Shown: positions 1-10,759 of the stretch, one piece after another
Layout of the letters: every line of letters begins with the position of its first letter
Numbering within the stretch: position 1 is the first letter of the stretch
From: an uncultured Bacillaceae bacterium
Lineage (GTDB): Bacteria > Bacillota > Bacilli > Bacillales > Bacillaceae_L
Length of the DNA: 64,000 bases
Assembly (NCBI GenBank): GCA_947497585.1
Contig: CANMHG010000007.1
Location: 142,496 to 206,495, forward strand
Direction: 5' to 3'
Notes under the pieces: generated by a model
Databases searched by the model: none
What the model was told of the DNA's origin: nothing
Seen by the model: the letters and a program-made list of their open reading frames with translations, nothing else
Made by a program: the position numbers and the translations under genes

Positions 1-1
1 A

Positions 2-1642
2 TTAGGAAATGGAATGGGACTTGTATGGCATGGACATGACTTAACATGGAGCGAGCCTATTGCATCCGGATTTGCATTTATTTTAGCTTGGATTGGAGAA
101 ACAGCTTCCATTGTAGTATTCTACATTGCTTGGTGGATTCATTTACTTTTCTTATTAACGTTCTTAGTTTATGTACCACAATCAAAGCATGCTCACTTAA
201 TTGCTGGACCAGTTAACGTTTTCTTTGGACGTTTATCAAACCCTGGAAAGCTTGATGCAATTAATTTCGAGGATGAAACACAAGAAACGTTTGGTGTGGG
301 TAAAATTGAAGATTTCAAACAAACTCAATTAATCGATTTATATGCCTGTGTTGAGTGTGGACGCTGTACAAATATGTGTCCAGCAACTGGTACAGGAAAA
401 ATGCTTTCACCGATGGACTTAATTGTAAAATTACGTGATCACTTAACAGAAAAAGGTGCTGTAGTCACATCAAGAGCTCCTTGGGTACCAACAGTTGCAT
501 TTTCAAATACAAAAGGTAACCAATTGGCATTGGCTTCTGCTGGTAAAGGTGCAGAAGAGACTGCTGCAACACTTGAAATGGCATACAACCCAAGCCTCAT
601 TGGGGATGTAATCACAGAAGAAGAAATTTGGGCATGTACGACCTGTCGTAACTGTGAAGATCAATGTCCAGTTATGAATGAGCACGTTGATAAAATTATC
701 GACCTACGTCGTTACTTAGTTTTAACAGAAGGTAAAATGGATGCTGATGCGCAACGTGCAATGACAAACATCGAGCGTCAAGGAAATCCTTGGGGACTTA
801 ACCGTAAAGAAAAAGAAAACTGGCGTGAAGCTCGCGAAGATGTAGTTGTTCCAACAGTTAAAGAGCTTAAAAAAGCTGGTGAAGAGTTCGAATATTTATT
901 CTGGGTTGGATCAATGGGTGCATTCGATAATCGTAGCCAAAAGATTGCCTTATCATTTGCGAAGTTATTAAACGAAGCAGGTGTGAAGTTTGCGATCTTA
1001 GGAAACAAAGAGAAAAACTCAGGAGATACACCACGTCGTTTAGGTAATGAGTTCTTATTCCAAGAGCTTGCTACAGGAAACATCGATGAGTTTGAGAAAA
1101 ATGAAGTGAAGAAGATTGTAACGATTGATCCACATGCTTACAATATCTTTAAAAATGAGTATCCTGATTTTGGTTTAAAAGCTGAAGTATACCATCACAC
1201 TGAAGTTCTTGCACAGTTAGTGAAGGAAGGAAGACTAATTCCTAAATATGAAGTGAAAGAAACAATTACGTACCATGATTCTTGTTATTTAGGTAGATAC
1301 AATGAAGTGTATGATCAACCACGTGATATTTTAAGAGCTATCCCAGGTGTAACGTTAATTGAGATGGAGCGTAACCGCGAATCAGGAATGTGCTGTGGAG
1401 CTGGTGGAGGACTCATGTGGATGGAAGAAGACACAGGAAGTCGTATTAACGTGGCAAGAACTGAACAGGCACTTGCGATTCAACCAAGTGTTATCAGCTC
1501 AGGCTGTCCTTACTGCTTAACAATGTTAAGTGATGGAACGAAGGCGAAGGAAGTTGAAGAAGAGGTTGGTACATTTGATATTGCTGAACTTCTTGAGAAA
1601 TCTGTTGTTGGTGAAACAAAGGAACTTGCTTATAATTTTTAA
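2..1642 (+). CDS. Membrane-linked Fe-S oxidoreductase (YwjF/heterodisulfide reductase-like), 5' partial
   Basis: The reading frame is open from base 2, before the first visible ATG at 14, so the gene enters from outside the window and about a quarter of a typical ~700-residue YwjF-like protein is missing. A hydrophobic stretch near the visible N-terminus (AFILAWIGET, then WWIHLLFLLTF) is the end of a membrane domain. Two 4Fe-4S motifs follow: CVECGRCTNMCP (first Cys codon at 347) and CTTCRNCEDQCP (first Cys codon about 635). Two cysteine-rich CCG domains close the protein (HDSCYLGRYN, then MCCGAGGG and SGCPYC). This architecture moves electrons between soluble donors and the membrane. Its position beside acyl-CoA dehydrogenases suggests a role as electron acceptor in acyl-CoA oxidation, which is inference. 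Confidence 0.85.
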   Translation, partial: LGNGMGLVWHGHDLTWSEPIASGFAFILAWIGETASIVVFYIAWWIHLLFLLTFLVYVPQSKHAHLIAGPVNVFFGRLSNPGKLDAINFEDETQETFGVGKIEDFKQTQLIDLYACVECGRCTNMCPATGTGKMLSPMDLIVKLRDHLTEKGAVVTSRAPWVPTVAFSNTKGNQLALASAGKGAEETAATLEMAYNPSLIGDVITEEEIWACTTCRNCEDQCPVMNEHVDKIIDLRRYLVLTEGKMDADAQRAMTNIERQGNPWGLNRKEKENWREAREDVVVPTVKELKKAGEEFEYLFWVGSMGAFDNRSQKIALSFAKLLNEAGVKFAILGNKEKNSGDTPRRLGNEFLFQELATGNIDEFEKNEVKKIVTIDPHAYNIFKNEYPDFGLKAEVYHHTEVLAQLVKEGRLIPKYEVKETITYHDSCYLGRYNEVYDQPRDILRAIPGVTLIEMERNRESGMCCGAGGGLMWMEEDTGSRINVARTEQALAIQPSVISSGCPYCLTMLSDGTKAKEVEEEVGTFDIAELLEKSVVGETKELAYNF

Positions 1643-1732
1643 GAAGATTTTATATTCATAATTACAATTTCAATTTAAATATTCCAAATTTTACTGTAAA
1701 ATAGAAATATAGATTAGTAGAACTTGCGACTA

Positions 1733-1773
1733 AGAGGTGTACGAACTTTATTATGTAGAGATTGTACACCTCT
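1733..1773 (+). terminator. Hairpin after the Fe-S oxidoreductase gene, possible terminator
   Basis: AGAGGTGTAC (1733-1742) pairs perfectly with GTACACCTCT (1764-1773) across a 21-base loop. It is followed by CTTATTA rather than a clear T-run, so it may be a weak terminator or an operator dyad before the thiolase gene. Confidence 0.4.
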
Positions 1774-1790
1774 CTTATTAGACAAGAATC

Positions 1791-1811
1791 GAGCGAGCGT
1801 TCAGTCGCATT
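1791..1811 (+). promoter_or_regulatory. Possible operator upstream of the thiolase gene
   Basis: GCGA and TCGC half sites eight bases apart lie within GAGCGAGCGTTCAGTCGC, about 40 bases before the thiolase start. TetR regulators of acyl-CoA genes often bind short CG-containing dyads, and a TetR gene lies in this cluster. The match to any known consensus is poor. Confidence 0.2.
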
Positions 1812-1847
1812 TATGAAAGCGATTACTTTTATAAGGGAGGCTTTTTA

Positions 1848-3026
1848 ATGGGGAAAACAGTGATTGTAAGTGGTGTACGAACTCCGTTTGGAAAATTAGG
1901 TGGTACTCTTAGCGCATTAACTGCATCTGATTTAGGTGGGATTGCAGTAAAAGAGGCTCTTAACCGTGCGGGGGTGGATCCTGCAAATGTAGGTGAAGTG
2001 ATTCTAGGTACTGTTTTACAAGGCGGACAAGGACAAATTCCTTCACGTCAGGCTGCACGCAAAGCAGGAATTCCGTGGGAAGTAAAAACGGAAACAATCA
2101 ATAAAGTATGTGCATCTGGACTTCGCAGCGTAACACTTGCAGACCAAATTATCCGAGCAGGCGATGAAGAAGTTATTGTTGCAGGTGGTATGGAATCAAT
2201 GAGTAACGCACCATATATTTTACCGAAAGCACGCTTTGGTCTTCGTATGGGAGATGCCAATGTTGTTGATTTAATGGTTCATGATGGATTGACTTGTAGT
2301 TTTAATGGTGTGCACATGGGGACGTATGGAAATGGAACAGCTGCGGAACTTGAATTATCACGTGAAGCACAGGATGTATGGGCATATACAAGCCATCAAC
2401 GTGCTGTTGCAGCGATTGAGGCTGGAAAGCTGGCAGAGGAAATTGTTCCTGTTGAGTTGAAAGGCCGTAAAGGTGATATTACGGTGGTTGACCAGGATGA
2501 AGCACCTCGTAAGGATACATCTGTTGAAAAGTTAGCTAAACTTGCACCTGTATTCGGACCTGAAGGAACAATCACAGCAGGTAATGCACCTGGAATTAAT
2601 GATGGTGCAGCGGCACTTGTTTTAATGAGTGAAGAGCGTGCTGTGAAAGAAGGGAAAGAACCTATCGCTACAATCCTTGGCCATGCAGCTATTGCTGTGG
2701 AAGCAAAGGATTTTCCAAAGACACCAGGCTTAGTCATTAATGAACTTTTGAAGAAAACTGGTAAAACAGTCGATGAAATCGATTTGTTCGAAGTAAACGA
2801 AGCATTTGCTGCAGTAACGTTAGCTAGTGGGAAAATTGCAGGTCTTGATCCTGAAAAAGTAAACGTAAATGGTGGAGCAGTTGCATTAGGACACCCAATC
2901 GGGGCAAGTGGAGCACGTATCATCATCACACTTATTCACGAATTAAAACGCAGAGGCGGCGGGATTGGAATTGCTTCGATTTGTTCAGGTGGCGGGCAAG
3001 GCGACGCGATAATGATTGAAGTCTAG
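1848..3026 (+). CDS. Acetyl-CoA C-acetyltransferase (thiolase)
   Basis: A 392-residue thiolase, the normal length, that condenses two acetyl-CoA or cleaves acetoacetyl-CoA. The acyl-accepting Cys is C88 (NKVCASG), the general base is H349 ([10 protein letters not shown]), and the second catalytic Cys is C379 ([10 protein letters not shown]). The start follows a strong AAGGGAGG site. It is the first gene of a + strand cluster with 3-hydroxybutyryl-CoA dehydrogenase and acyl-CoA dehydrogenases, so the degradative direction is likely. It resembles MmgA of B. subtilis. Confidence 0.93.
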   Translation: MGKTVIVSGVRTPFGKLGGTLSALTASDLGGIAVKEALNRAGVDPANVGEVILGTVLQGGQGQIPSRQAARKAGIPWEVKTETINKVCASGLRSVTLADQIIRAGDEEVIVAGGMESMSNAPYILPKARFGLRMGDANVVDLMVHDGLTCSFNGVHMGTYGNGTAAELELSREAQDVWAYTSHQRAVAAIEAGKLAEEIVPVELKGRKGDITVVDQDEAPRKDTSVEKLAKLAPVFGPEGTITAGNAPGINDGAAALVLMSEERAVKEGKEPIATILGHAAIAVEAKDFPKTPGLVINELLKKTGKTVDEIDLFEVNEAFAAVTLASGKIAGLDPEKVNVNGGAVALGHPIGASGARIIITLIHELKRRGGGIGIASICSGGGQGDAIMIEV

Positions 3027-3146
3027 AAAAGCGGAAGCGCCTTGTTCAGCCCCGACAAGCAAATGTTCTGTGACCCTAAAAGTCCGAACTTAGACTTTTA
3101 AGGGCGCAGGTTATTTGACCTCGAGGGCTAGGCGCTGTAGCTAGAC
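3027..3146 (+). repeat. Interspersed repeat with AAGCGGAAGCGCC end and inner hairpin
   Basis: Begins one base after the thiolase stop. The ends AGCGCC (from about 3035) and GGGCTAGGCGCT can pair. An inner hairpin joins CCCTAAAAGTC (3073-3083) and GACTTTTAAGGG (3092-3103) with one bulged base. Elements with these ends are common in Bacillus genomes from memory. No coding potential was seen. Confidence 0.7.
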
Positions 3147-3151
3147 AGAGG

Positions 3152-3178
3152 CATTCGACAAATGCCATTTGTCGAATG
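3152..3178. repeat. 27-bp near-perfect palindrome
   Basis: CATTCGACAAATG (3152-3164) and CATTTGTCGAATG (3166-3178) are perfect complements separated by a single C. No T-run follows, so terminator function is doubtful. Confidence 0.8.
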
Positions 3179-3210
3179 ATACTTGTTCAGGCTAGAGGGA
3201 GCTTGTAAAC

Positions 3211-3388
3211 GGACTCAAAGGCCGTTATTCCTATAAAAGCGATATATTTTTAACATTAGTGGACTCAGAGGCCCTTATTTCTACTTAATGATGTTAAATT
3301 GACTCTTTTTTCATGCAATAACGGCCTGTGAGACCGTTAACCTAAGAAAAAGGTGGTTTCTACACAAATAACGGTATATGAGTCCGCG
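3211..3388. repeat. Two direct plus two inverted copies of a GGACTCA..GGCCGTTATT motif
   Basis: Copies at 3211-3230 and 3261-3280 read on the + strand (GGACTCAAAGGCCGTTATTC, GGACTCAGAGGCCCTTATTT). Copies at 3317-3335 and 3366-3388 read on the - strand. The whole forms a long imperfect inverted repeat that fills most of the gap before the 3-hydroxybutyryl-CoA dehydrogenase gene. Confidence 0.75.
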
Positions 3389-3415
3389 AAAATGAAAACA
3401 GGAGGTAACGAAACA

Positions 3416-4267
3416 ATGAATGTACAAAATGTAATGGTTATCGGTGCTGGACAAATGGGTTCTGGAATTGCCCAAGTGTGTGCAATGGCTGGTTATCAAG
3501 TAAAACTTCACGATATTAAGCAGGAATTTTTAGATAGAGGCTTTGGAATCATTAAAAAGAACCTTTCACGCCAGGTTGAAAAAGGACGTATGACAGAAGA
3601 AGACATGACAGCGACGATAAATCGAATCACGCCTTCTCTAGATTTACAGAATGCTAGTGACATAGACTTAGTCATCGAAGCAGCTATTGAAAATATGGAA
3701 ATCAAAACAAAGCTATTTGCTGAGTTAGATAAAATCGCACCAGCAGATGCAATCTTAGCTACAAACACATCGTCTCTACCAATCACAGAAATTGCAGCAG
3801 CAACGAACCGTCCTGAGAAAGTGATCGGAATGCACTTCATGAACCCGGTACCAGTTATGAAACTAGTTGAAATCATCCGTGGCCTTGCAACAACGGATGA
3901 AGTGTACGCAGTAATTGAAGATATGACGAAAAAGCTAAGCAAGGTTCCAGTAGAAGTTAATGATTTCCCAGGCTTTGTTTCAAATCGTATTTTAATGCCA
4001 ATGATCAATGAAGCTATTTTTACAGTATATGAAGGAGTAGCAACTCCTGAAGCAATTGATGAAGTTATGAAGCTTGGAATGAACCATCCAATGGGTCCAT
4101 TAACGTTAGCCGACTTTATCGGTCTTGATACATGTCTTTATATTATGGAGACATTACATGAAGGATTTGGAGACGATAAATATCGCCCATGTCCATTACT
4201 ACGAAAATATGTAAAAGCTGGTTGGTTAGGTAAGAAATCTGGTCGTGGATTCTACGTATACGAGTAA
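3416..4267 (+). CDS. hbd: 3-hydroxybutyryl-CoA dehydrogenase
   Basis: A 283-residue NAD(P)-dependent enzyme that interconverts 3-hydroxybutyryl-CoA and acetoacetyl-CoA. The Rossmann motif [10 protein letters not shown] is near the N-terminus and the catalytic His is H140 ([11 protein letters not shown]). The dimerising domain contains [17 protein letters not shown]. An in-frame ATG exists at 3353 but lies inside the repeat, while the ATG at 3416 has AGGAGGT ten bases ahead and gives the usual family length. It lies between thiolase and acyl-CoA dehydrogenases, as in a beta-oxidation unit, and is close to MmgB. Confidence 0.93.
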   Translation: MNVQNVMVIGAGQMGSGIAQVCAMAGYQVKLHDIKQEFLDRGFGIIKKNLSRQVEKGRMTEEDMTATINRITPSLDLQNASDIDLVIEAAIENMEIKTKLFAELDKIAPADAILATNTSSLPITEIAAATNRPEKVIGMHFMNPVPVMKLVEIIRGLATTDEVYAVIEDMTKKLSKVPVEVNDFPGFVSNRILMPMINEAIFTVYEGVATPEAIDEVMKLGMNHPMGPLTLADFIGLDTCLYIMETLHEGFGDDKYRPCPLLRKYVKAGWLGKKSGRGFYVYE

Positions 4268-4312
4268 AGCAGCTTGAGTCTACATCATGACATGTTAGAA
4301 AGGGGTATACAC

Positions 4313-5452
4313 ATGGATTTCCGCTTCACACAAGAGCAAGAAATGATGCGAAAAATGGTTCGCAATTTTGCTCAAACTGAAATTGCACCACATATTGAAA
4401 GTATGGAAAATGGAGAGTTTCCTAGAGAGATTCTAGCAAAAATGGCTGACTTAGGCTTAATGGGGATTACAGCACCCGAAAGCTTAGGAGGTTCTGAAAT
4501 GGACTTTACTTCCTATATCATCGCTATCCATGAGCTTTCAAAAGTGAGCGCGACAATTGGGGTTATATTGTCCGTACACACGTCAGTGGGAACAAACCCA
4601 ATTCTTTATTTTGGAAATGAAGAACAAAAGCAAAAGTATATACCGAAACTTGCTTCTGGTGAATATTTAGGTGCCTTTGCTTTAACTGAGCCAAGTGCTG
4701 GATCAGATGCAGGGAGTTTAAAAACAAAAGCAGTAAAGCAAGGTGACCACTATATTTTAAATGGTTCAAAGGTTTTCATCACAAACGGTGGAGAAGCCGA
4801 TACGTATATTGTTTTTGCTCGAACAAATCCTGATGAAGTAGGCAGTAAGGGGATTTCAGCATTTATCGTTGAAAAAGATACTCCTGGCTTCATCATTGGA
4901 AAAGATGAGCATAAAATGGGCCTTCATGGTTCAAGAACGGTGCAGTTAACCTTTGAGGATGCAAAGGTACCGGCTGAAAACCTTTTAGGTGAAGAAGGGG
5001 AAGGGTTAAAAATTGCCCTAGCCAATTTAGATGTAGGTCGTATTGGTATTGCCGCGCAATCTTTAGGAATAGCTGAAGCTGCTCTAGAGCATGCAGTAGG
5101 TTATGCAAAAGAGCGAGTACAGTTTGGAAAACCAATAGCTGCTCAACAAGGGGTTGGCTTTAAGCTTGCAGATATGGCTACAAGTGTAGAAGCATCAAAA
5201 CTACTAGTCTATCAAGCAGCTTACTTACGCTCAAACGGACTACCGTGTGGAAAAGAAGCGTCGATGGCAAAGCTATTTGCTTCTAAAACAGCAATGGAAG
5301 TCACAACAGAAGCAATCCAAGTCTATGGCGGATATGGATACACAAAAGATTACCCAGTCGAACGCTTCTTCCGCGATGCAAAAATCTGTGAAATCTATGA
5401 AGGTACAAGTGAAATCCAACGCTTAGTTATTAGTAAACATCTTTGTAAGTAA
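4313..5452 (+). CDS. Acyl-CoA dehydrogenase, short-chain type (first copy)
   Basis: A 379-residue flavoprotein that oxidises acyl-CoA to 2-enoyl-CoA and passes electrons to ETF. Family signatures are [14 protein letters not shown] and [20 protein letters not shown]. The catalytic base is E363 ([11 protein letters not shown]). The ATG at 4313 follows GAAAGGGG and starts [12 protein letters not shown], typical of the family. An upstream in-frame ATG at 4274 lacks a ribosome site. Its paralogue follows after 52 bases, and the two share a long identical segment around [16 protein letters not shown]. Confidence 0.92.
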   Translation: MDFRFTQEQEMMRKMVRNFAQTEIAPHIESMENGEFPREILAKMADLGLMGITAPESLGGSEMDFTSYIIAIHELSKVSATIGVILSVHTSVGTNPILYFGNEEQKQKYIPKLASGEYLGAFALTEPSAGSDAGSLKTKAVKQGDHYILNGSKVFITNGGEADTYIVFARTNPDEVGSKGISAFIVEKDTPGFIIGKDEHKMGLHGSRTVQLTFEDAKVPAENLLGEEGEGLKIALANLDVGRIGIAAQSLGIAEAALEHAVGYAKERVQFGKPIAAQQGVGFKLADMATSVEASKLLVYQAAYLRSNGLPCGKEASMAKLFASKTAMEVTTEAIQVYGGYGYTKDYPVERFFRDAKICEIYEGTSEIQRLVISKHLCK

Positions 5453-5504
5453 GAGAGATTAGGTTTAGAAAAAAAATTAATAGATGTAATGGGGGAACTA
5501 CAAA

Positions 5505-6644
5505 ATGAATTTCAAATTATCAGAAGAACATGAAATGATTCGTAAAATGGTACGCGATTTCGCAAAAAATGAAGTAGCACCAACTGCTGCAGAGCGTGAC
5601 GAAGAAGAACGCTTTGATCGCGAAATCTTTGACAAAATGGCTGAACTAGGACTAACAGGAATTCCTTGGCCAGAAGAGTACGGCGGAATTGGAAGTGACT
5701 ATCTAGCATACTGTATCGCAGTTGAAGAACTATCACGTGTTTGTGCATCAACAGGCGTAACACTATCTGCACACACATCACTAGCAGGATGGCCAATCTT
5801 CAAGTTTGGTAACGAAGAGCAAAAACAAAAGTTCCTACGTCCAATGGCAGAAGGTAAAAAAATTGGTGCTTACGGCTTAACAGAACCAGGTTCAGGATCT
5901 GATGCTGGTGGAATGAGAACAACAGCTAGACTTGATGGTGACCACTATGTATTAAATGGCTCTAAAATTTTCATCACAAACGGTGGAATTGCTGACATCT
6001 ATGTTGTATTTGCTTTAACAGATCCTACTTCTAAGCATAAAGGAACATCTGCATTTATCGTAGAAAGTGACACTCCAGGATTCTCTGTAGGTAAGAAGGA
6101 AAGCAAGCTAGGAATTCGTTCATCTCCTACTACTGAAATTATGTTCGAAGATTGCCGTGTACCAAAAGAGAACCTACTTGGAGAAGAAGGCGAAGGGTTC
6201 AAAGTTGCAATGATGACATTAGACGGTGGTCGTAATGGTATCGCAGCTCAAGCAGTAGGAATTGCTCAAGGCGCATTAGATGCAGCCGTTGAATATGCGA
6301 AAGAACGTGTTCAATTTGGTAAGCCAATTGCCGCACAACAAGGTGTAGGCTTTAAGCTTGCTGATATGGCTACAAGCATTGAAGCGTCTCGTCTATTAAC
6401 CTATCAAGCTGCTTGGTTAGAGTCAGAAGGACTTCCTTATGGTAAGGAATCAGCAATGTCGAAGCTACTAGCTGGTGACACTGCAATGAAAGTAACAACA
6501 GAAGCTGTTCAAGTATTTGGTGGTTATGGTTATACAAAGGATTACCCAGTAGAGCGCTACATGCGTGATGCGAAAATCACACAAATCTATGAAGGCACAC
6601 AAGAAATCCAACGCCTAGTCATCTCAAGAATGATTACAAAATAA
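5505..6644 (+). CDS. Acyl-CoA dehydrogenase, short-chain type (second copy)
   Basis: A 379-residue paralogue of the preceding enzyme, with the same catalytic E363 ([11 protein letters not shown]) and ALTE-equivalent signature [19 protein letters not shown] lies before the ATG. Butyryl- and isobutyryl-type substrates would fit the adjacent IcmF and hydroxybutyryl-CoA dehydrogenase, but substrate preference cannot be read from the sequence. It resembles AcdA of Bacillus. Confidence 0.92.
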   Translation: MNFKLSEEHEMIRKMVRDFAKNEVAPTAAERDEEERFDREIFDKMAELGLTGIPWPEEYGGIGSDYLAYCIAVEELSRVCASTGVTLSAHTSLAGWPIFKFGNEEQKQKFLRPMAEGKKIGAYGLTEPGSGSDAGGMRTTARLDGDHYVLNGSKIFITNGGIADIYVVFALTDPTSKHKGTSAFIVESDTPGFSVGKKESKLGIRSSPTTEIMFEDCRVPKENLLGEEGEGFKVAMMTLDGGRNGIAAQAVGIAQGALDAAVEYAKERVQFGKPIAAQQGVGFKLADMATSIEASRLLTYQAAWLESEGLPYGKESAMSKLLAGDTAMKVTTEAVQVFGGYGYTKDYPVERYMRDAKITQIYEGTQEIQRLVISRMITK

Positions 6645-6655
6645 ACTAATAAATA

Positions 6656-6710
6656 GGGGGCCTGACCCCCGGGCGTAGTACTGCGTTAAAGCACCGGGGG
6701 TCAGGCCCCC
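6656..6710. repeat. GGGGCCTGACCCCC palindrome, copy 1
   Basis: GGGGGCCTGACCCCCGG (6656-6672) pairs perfectly over 17 bp with CCGGGGGTCAGGCCCCC (6694-6710). The loop contains TGCGTTAA, shared with the copies near 22.8 and 35.8 kb. A degenerate further arm (GGGGTTAGGGCTC) follows at about 6736. The hairpin could end transcripts of the acyl-CoA dehydrogenase gene, but there is no T-run. Confidence 0.85.
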
Positions 6711-6770
6711 GGTGAGGTAATGCGGTAAAGTGCGAGGGGTTAGGGCTCTGTTTGTTTAGGGGTGGATGAC

Positions 6771-7409
6771 ATGAAGAAGCGTGAGGTGCCTGCATCTGTT
6801 AAGGATGAGCGTCTGATTAAGAAAAGGCGCGATCAGATGATTAAGGGCGCTGTTAATTTGTTTAAGGAAAAAGGGTTTCACCGAACAACAACAAGAGAAA
6901 TCGCCAAAGCATCCGGCTTCAGTATTGGTACCCTTTATGAATATATACGTACAAAGGAAGATGTTCTGTATCTTGTTTGTGATAGCATTTACGATCAAGT
7001 TCGTGAAAGAATGCAGCAGGATATTGATACAAAACAAGGAAGTATTGAAAGTTTAAAACTTGCTATTGCTCATTATTTTAGAGTAGTGAACGAAATGCAG
7101 GATGAAGTTTTAGTTATGTATCAAGAAGCAAAATCCCTAACAAAGGATGCACTTCCTTATGTGTTAAAAAAGGAAATTGAAATGGTCGCGATGTTTGAAA
7201 GTGTGATCAATGGCTGTGTGGCTTCAGGAGAACTGGAGTTAGAAGAACATGAAGTAAAACTCATTGCCCATAACATCTTCGTTCAAGGCCAAATGTGGGG
7301 CTTTCGTCGCTGGGCACTTCAAAAAATCTACACACTCGACCAATACATCGAGCTACAAACCGCACTTCTTTTAAATGGTATTCATAAAGAAGTGGTAGTA
7401 AAAAAGTAA
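6771..7409 (+). CDS. TetR/AcrR-family transcriptional regulator
   Basis: A 212-residue regulator. The N-terminal helix-turn-helix is seen at [20 protein letters not shown], followed by a ligand-binding all-helical domain. The ATG at 6771 has AGGGGTG six bases ahead, while an in-frame GTG at 6762 has none. It sits 25 bases before icmF and after the acyl-CoA dehydrogenases, so it probably senses an acyl-CoA and controls this cluster. That role is inferred from position only. Confidence 0.88.
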   Translation: MKKREVPASVKDERLIKKRRDQMIKGAVNLFKEKGFHRTTTREIAKASGFSIGTLYEYIRTKEDVLYLVCDSIYDQVRERMQQDIDTKQGSIESLKLAIAHYFRVVNEMQDEVLVMYQEAKSLTKDALPYVLKKEIEMVAMFESVINGCVASGELELEEHEVKLIAHNIFVQGQMWGFRRWALQKIYTLDQYIELQTALLLNGIHKEVVVKK

Positions 7410-7434
7410 AAACCTTCGAAAGGGTGAATTTACA

Positions 7435-10400
7435 TTGAGTACAGTTGAAAAATATCGTCCGAAGCATCACATTCGTTTTGTGACAGCTTCTAGTTTATTT
7501 GATGGACACGATGCTTCAATTAATATTATGCGTCGAATTATACAAGCTAATGGAGCAGAAGTAATCCACTTAGGACATAACCGCTCAGTTGAAGAAGTGG
7601 TAAACGCTGCAATCCAAGAGGATGTCCAAGGAATTGCAATATCTTCTTACCAAGGTGGACACGTTGAATATTTTAAATACATGTACGACCTTTTAAAAGA
7701 GCGCGGTGCTTCACATATTCGCATCTACGGTGGCGGTGGCGGAGTAATCATTCCACGCGAAATCAAAGAATTGCATGAGTATGGCATTGCTCGTATCTTC
7801 TCTCCAGAGGACGGCCGTAAGTATGGTCTAGAAGGTATGATTGAAATGATGATCAAAGAATGTGATTTCTCAACAGCACCTGAGGATGTTACTGAACATA
7901 TTGAAAAATTACAACAGGTTGACTATCAATCTGTTGCTAAGCTAATTACTGTTGCAGAAAACCAGATTGGTGTAACGAATGAAGCAGCTGCTGCAGCTGA
8001 AACAGTGATGGAAAAGGTAAAAGAACTTGTTAAAAACGTTCCTGTTGTCGGAATCACTGGTACAGGTGGAGCTGGAAAAAGCTCATTAACGGATGAGTTA
8101 ATCCGTCGCTTCTTAAATGAAATTCCGGATAAAAAGGTTGCTATATTATCAGTCGACCCTACAAAGCAGAAAACAGGTGGAGCACTTTTAGGTGACCGTA
8201 TTCGTATGAATGCAATCTTTAATCCACGTGTTTATATGAGAAGTTTAGCGACTCGTAACTCAAAGACTGAGTTATCGTTAGCGATAAAAGATGCAATTGC
8301 AGTAACAAAAGCTGCTGGCTTTGATTTAGTTATTATCGAGACAAGTGGAATCGGGCAAGGTGATGCTGAGATTACAGAGATTTGTGATATCTCGATGTAT
8401 GTTATGACAAGTGAATTCGGGGCTCCTTCTCAGCTTGAGAAAATTGACATGATTGATTTTGCTGATCTTATTGTTATCAATAAATTTGAGCGTAAAGGCT
8501 CAGAGGACGCGAAACGTCAAGTTCAAAAGCAATATCAACGTAGCCGTTTGTTATTTGAAAAGGATTATTCAGAAATGCCGGTGTTCGGGACGATTGCTAG
8601 TCAATTTAACGACCCAGGTACAAACGCACTTTTTGCAAACTTAGTAGATTTAATTAACGAAAAAGCAGGCACAACTTGGACGACACCATTTGAACGTTCA
8701 GCGGAAGTTGAAAAACAAAATGTCATTATTCCAAATGATCGCCGCTATTATTTACGTGAAATCTCTGACACAGTTAGAAAATATCACAAACAAGCGGAGC
8801 AGCAGGTGGAAGTGGCGCGTAAGTTATTCCAAATCAACGGAACAATTGAGAGTTTACAAGAACTTGCTAATAGTGAAGCTGCCCTTGAATCACTTCAAGC
8901 GTTAAAAGCAAGCTATGAAGAAAAGTTAACTCCTGAGTCAAAGAGAATTCTAGATTCATGGGAACAGTTGAAAGATATGTACTCTAAAGATAAGTTTGTT
9001 ACTAAAATTCGTGACAAAGAAATCGTGACGATTTTACAAACGAAATCTTTATCTGGTTTAAGCATTCCAAAGGTTGTTTTACCAAAATATAAAGACCTAG
9101 GTGAAATTTTACGCTGGGTATACAAAGAAAATGTACCAGGTTCATTCCCTTATACTGCGGGAGTATTTCCGTTTAAACGTGAAGGAGAAGATCCGAAACG
9201 TCAGTTTGCTGGTGAAGGGACACCTGATCGTACAAACCGCCGTTTTCATTACCTGTCTAAAGATGATGATGCAAAACGTTTAAGTACGGCATTTGACTCA
9301 GTAACGTTATACGGTGAAGACCCTGCTTACCGTCCAGATATTTATGGTAAGGTTGGGGAAAGTGGAGTAAGTGTGTGTACATTAGATGATATGAAAAAGC
9401 TATATAGTGGATTTGATCTATGTGCACCTTCCACCTCTGTATCAATGACAATTAATGGACCTGCGCCAATTATTTTAGCGATGTTCATGAACACAGCTAT
9501 TTCACAGCAGATTGAAAAACGTGAAGCAGAACTTGGGCGAATTTTAACAGTAGAAGAATACATTGAAGTAAAAGCGAAAACACTTCAAACAGTTCGCGGT
9601 ACGGTTCAAGCTGATATTTTAAAAGAAGACCAAGGTCAAAACACATGTATCTTCTCAACTGAATTTGCATTGCGAATGATGGGGGATATTCAGGAATACT
9701 TCATTAACAGTAAAGTTAGAAACTATTACTCTGTTTCGATTTCTGGTTATCATATTGCAGAAGCTGGTGCGAACCCAATTTCACAATTAGCATTCACACT
9801 TTCAAATGGATTTACGTATGTAGAGTATTATTTAAGTCGCGGAATGAACATTGATGATTTTGCACCAAACTTAAGCTTCTTCTTCAGTAATGGACTTGAT
9901 CCAGAGTACACAGTAATCGGACGTGTAGCAAGAAGAATCTGGGCAACGGTAATGAGAGATAAATATGGTGCAAACGAGCGAAGCCAAAAGCTAAAGTACC
10001 ATGTTCAAACTTCAGGTCGTTCATTACATGCACAAGAAATTGACTTTAATGATATTCGTACGACACTTCAGGCACTAATGGCATTACAGGATAACTGCAA
10101 CTCACTTCATACAAATGCATATGATGAAGCGATTACAACACCAACTGAAGAGTCAGTACGTCGTGCAATGGCAATTCAGATGATTATTACAAAAGAGCAT
10201 GGATTAGCGAAAAACGAAAATCCATTACAAGGTGCATTCATTGTTGAAGAGTTAACAGACCTTGTAGAGGAAATGGTTCTTCAAGAATTTGAACGAATCA
10301 ATGATCGTGGTGGCGTGTTAGGGGCAATGGAAACACAATACCAACGTGGAAAAATTCAAGATGAGTCTATGTACTATGAGATGAAAAAACATACAGGTGA

Positions 10401-10701
10401 GCTTCCAATCATTGGAGTGAACACGTATCTAAATCCAAATCCTCCTTCAGAGGAAGAGTTAAATGAAATTGAATTAGCTCGTGCAACACAAGAAGAAAAA
10501 GAGCTACAAATTCAAAACCTGAAGAGCTTCCAAGAACGTAATAAAGATGCTGTAGAAGAAGCGCTTAAAAAGCTGAAACAAACGGCTATGAACAACGGAA
10601 ACATCTTTGAAGAACTCATGGAAACGGTAAAGGTCGCAAGCTTAGGACAAATCACACAAGCACTATACGAAGTAGGCGGGCAATATCGTAGAAATATGTA
10701 A
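7435..10701 (+). CDS. icmF: Fused isobutyryl-CoA mutase with GTPase chaperone (IcmF)
   Basis: A 1088-residue fusion, the usual IcmF length, starting at TTG after GAAAGGGTGA. Domain order: B12-binding domain (FDGHDAS, with cobalt-ligating His, then ISSYQGG), MeaB-like G domain with P-loop GTGGAGKSS near residue 208 and NKFE in place of NKxD, and the C-terminal mutase barrel. Two positions that separate mutase substrates are Phe591 (RQFAG; Tyr in methylmalonyl-CoA mutase) and Gln735 (GQNTC; Arg in methylmalonyl-CoA mutase). Both favour isobutyryl-CoA to n-butyryl-CoA interconversion. The GTPase loads and repairs the cobalamin cofactor. It fits the downstream butyryl-CoA oxidation genes of the same cluster. 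Confidence 0.95.
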   Translation: MSTVEKYRPKHHIRFVTASSLFDGHDASINIMRRIIQANGAEVIHLGHNRSVEEVVNAAIQEDVQGIAISSYQGGHVEYFKYMYDLLKERGASHIRIYGGGGGVIIPREIKELHEYGIARIFSPEDGRKYGLEGMIEMMIKECDFSTAPEDVTEHIEKLQQVDYQSVAKLITVAENQIGVTNEAAAAAETVMEKVKELVKNVPVVGITGTGGAGKSSLTDELIRRFLNEIPDKKVAILSVDPTKQKTGGALLGDRIRMNAIFNPRVYMRSLATRNSKTELSLAIKDAIAVTKAAGFDLVIIETSGIGQGDAEITEICDISMYVMTSEFGAPSQLEKIDMIDFADLIVINKFERKGSEDAKRQVQKQYQRSRLLFEKDYSEMPVFGTIASQFNDPGTNALFANLVDLINEKAGTTWTTPFERSAEVEKQNVIIPNDRRYYLREISDTVRKYHKQAEQQVEVARKLFQINGTIESLQELANSEAALESLQALKASYEEKLTPESKRILDSWEQLKDMYSKDKFVTKIRDKEIVTILQTKSLSGLSIPKVVLPKYKDLGEILRWVYKENVPGSFPYTAGVFPFKREGEDPKRQFAGEGTPDRTNRRFHYLSKDDDAKRLSTAFDSVTLYGEDPAYRPDIYGKVGESGVSVCTLDDMKKLYSGFDLCAPSTSVSMTINGPAPIILAMFMNTAISQQIEKREAELGRILTVEEYIEVKAKTLQTVRGTVQADILKEDQGQNTCIFSTEFALRMMGDIQEYFINSKVRNYYSVSISGYHIAEAGANPISQLAFTLSNGFTYVEYYLSRGMNIDDFAPNLSFFFSNGLDPEYTVIGRVARRIWATVMRDKYGANERSQKLKYHVQTSGRSLHAQEIDFNDIRTTLQALMALQDNCNSLHTNAYDEAITTPTEESVRRAMAIQMIITKEHGLAKNENPLQGAFIVEELTDLVEEMVLQEFERINDRGGVLGAMETQYQRGKIQDESMYYEMKKHTGELPIIGVNTYLNPNPPSEEELNEIELARATQEEKELQIQNLKSFQERNKDAVEEALKKLKQTAMNNGNIFEELMETVKVASLGQITQALYEVGGQYRRNM

Positions 10702-10708
10702 CAACACA

Positions 10709-10737
10709 CAAAGGGGGCAGGATACTGTCCCTTTTTT
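10709..10737 (+). terminator. Rho-independent terminator after icmF
   Basis: AAAGGGGGCAG and CTGTCCCTTT form a stem closed by GATA and followed by TTTTTT. Confidence 0.8.
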
Positions 10738-10759
10738 GAAGGAATTTTATCAGATTGTC

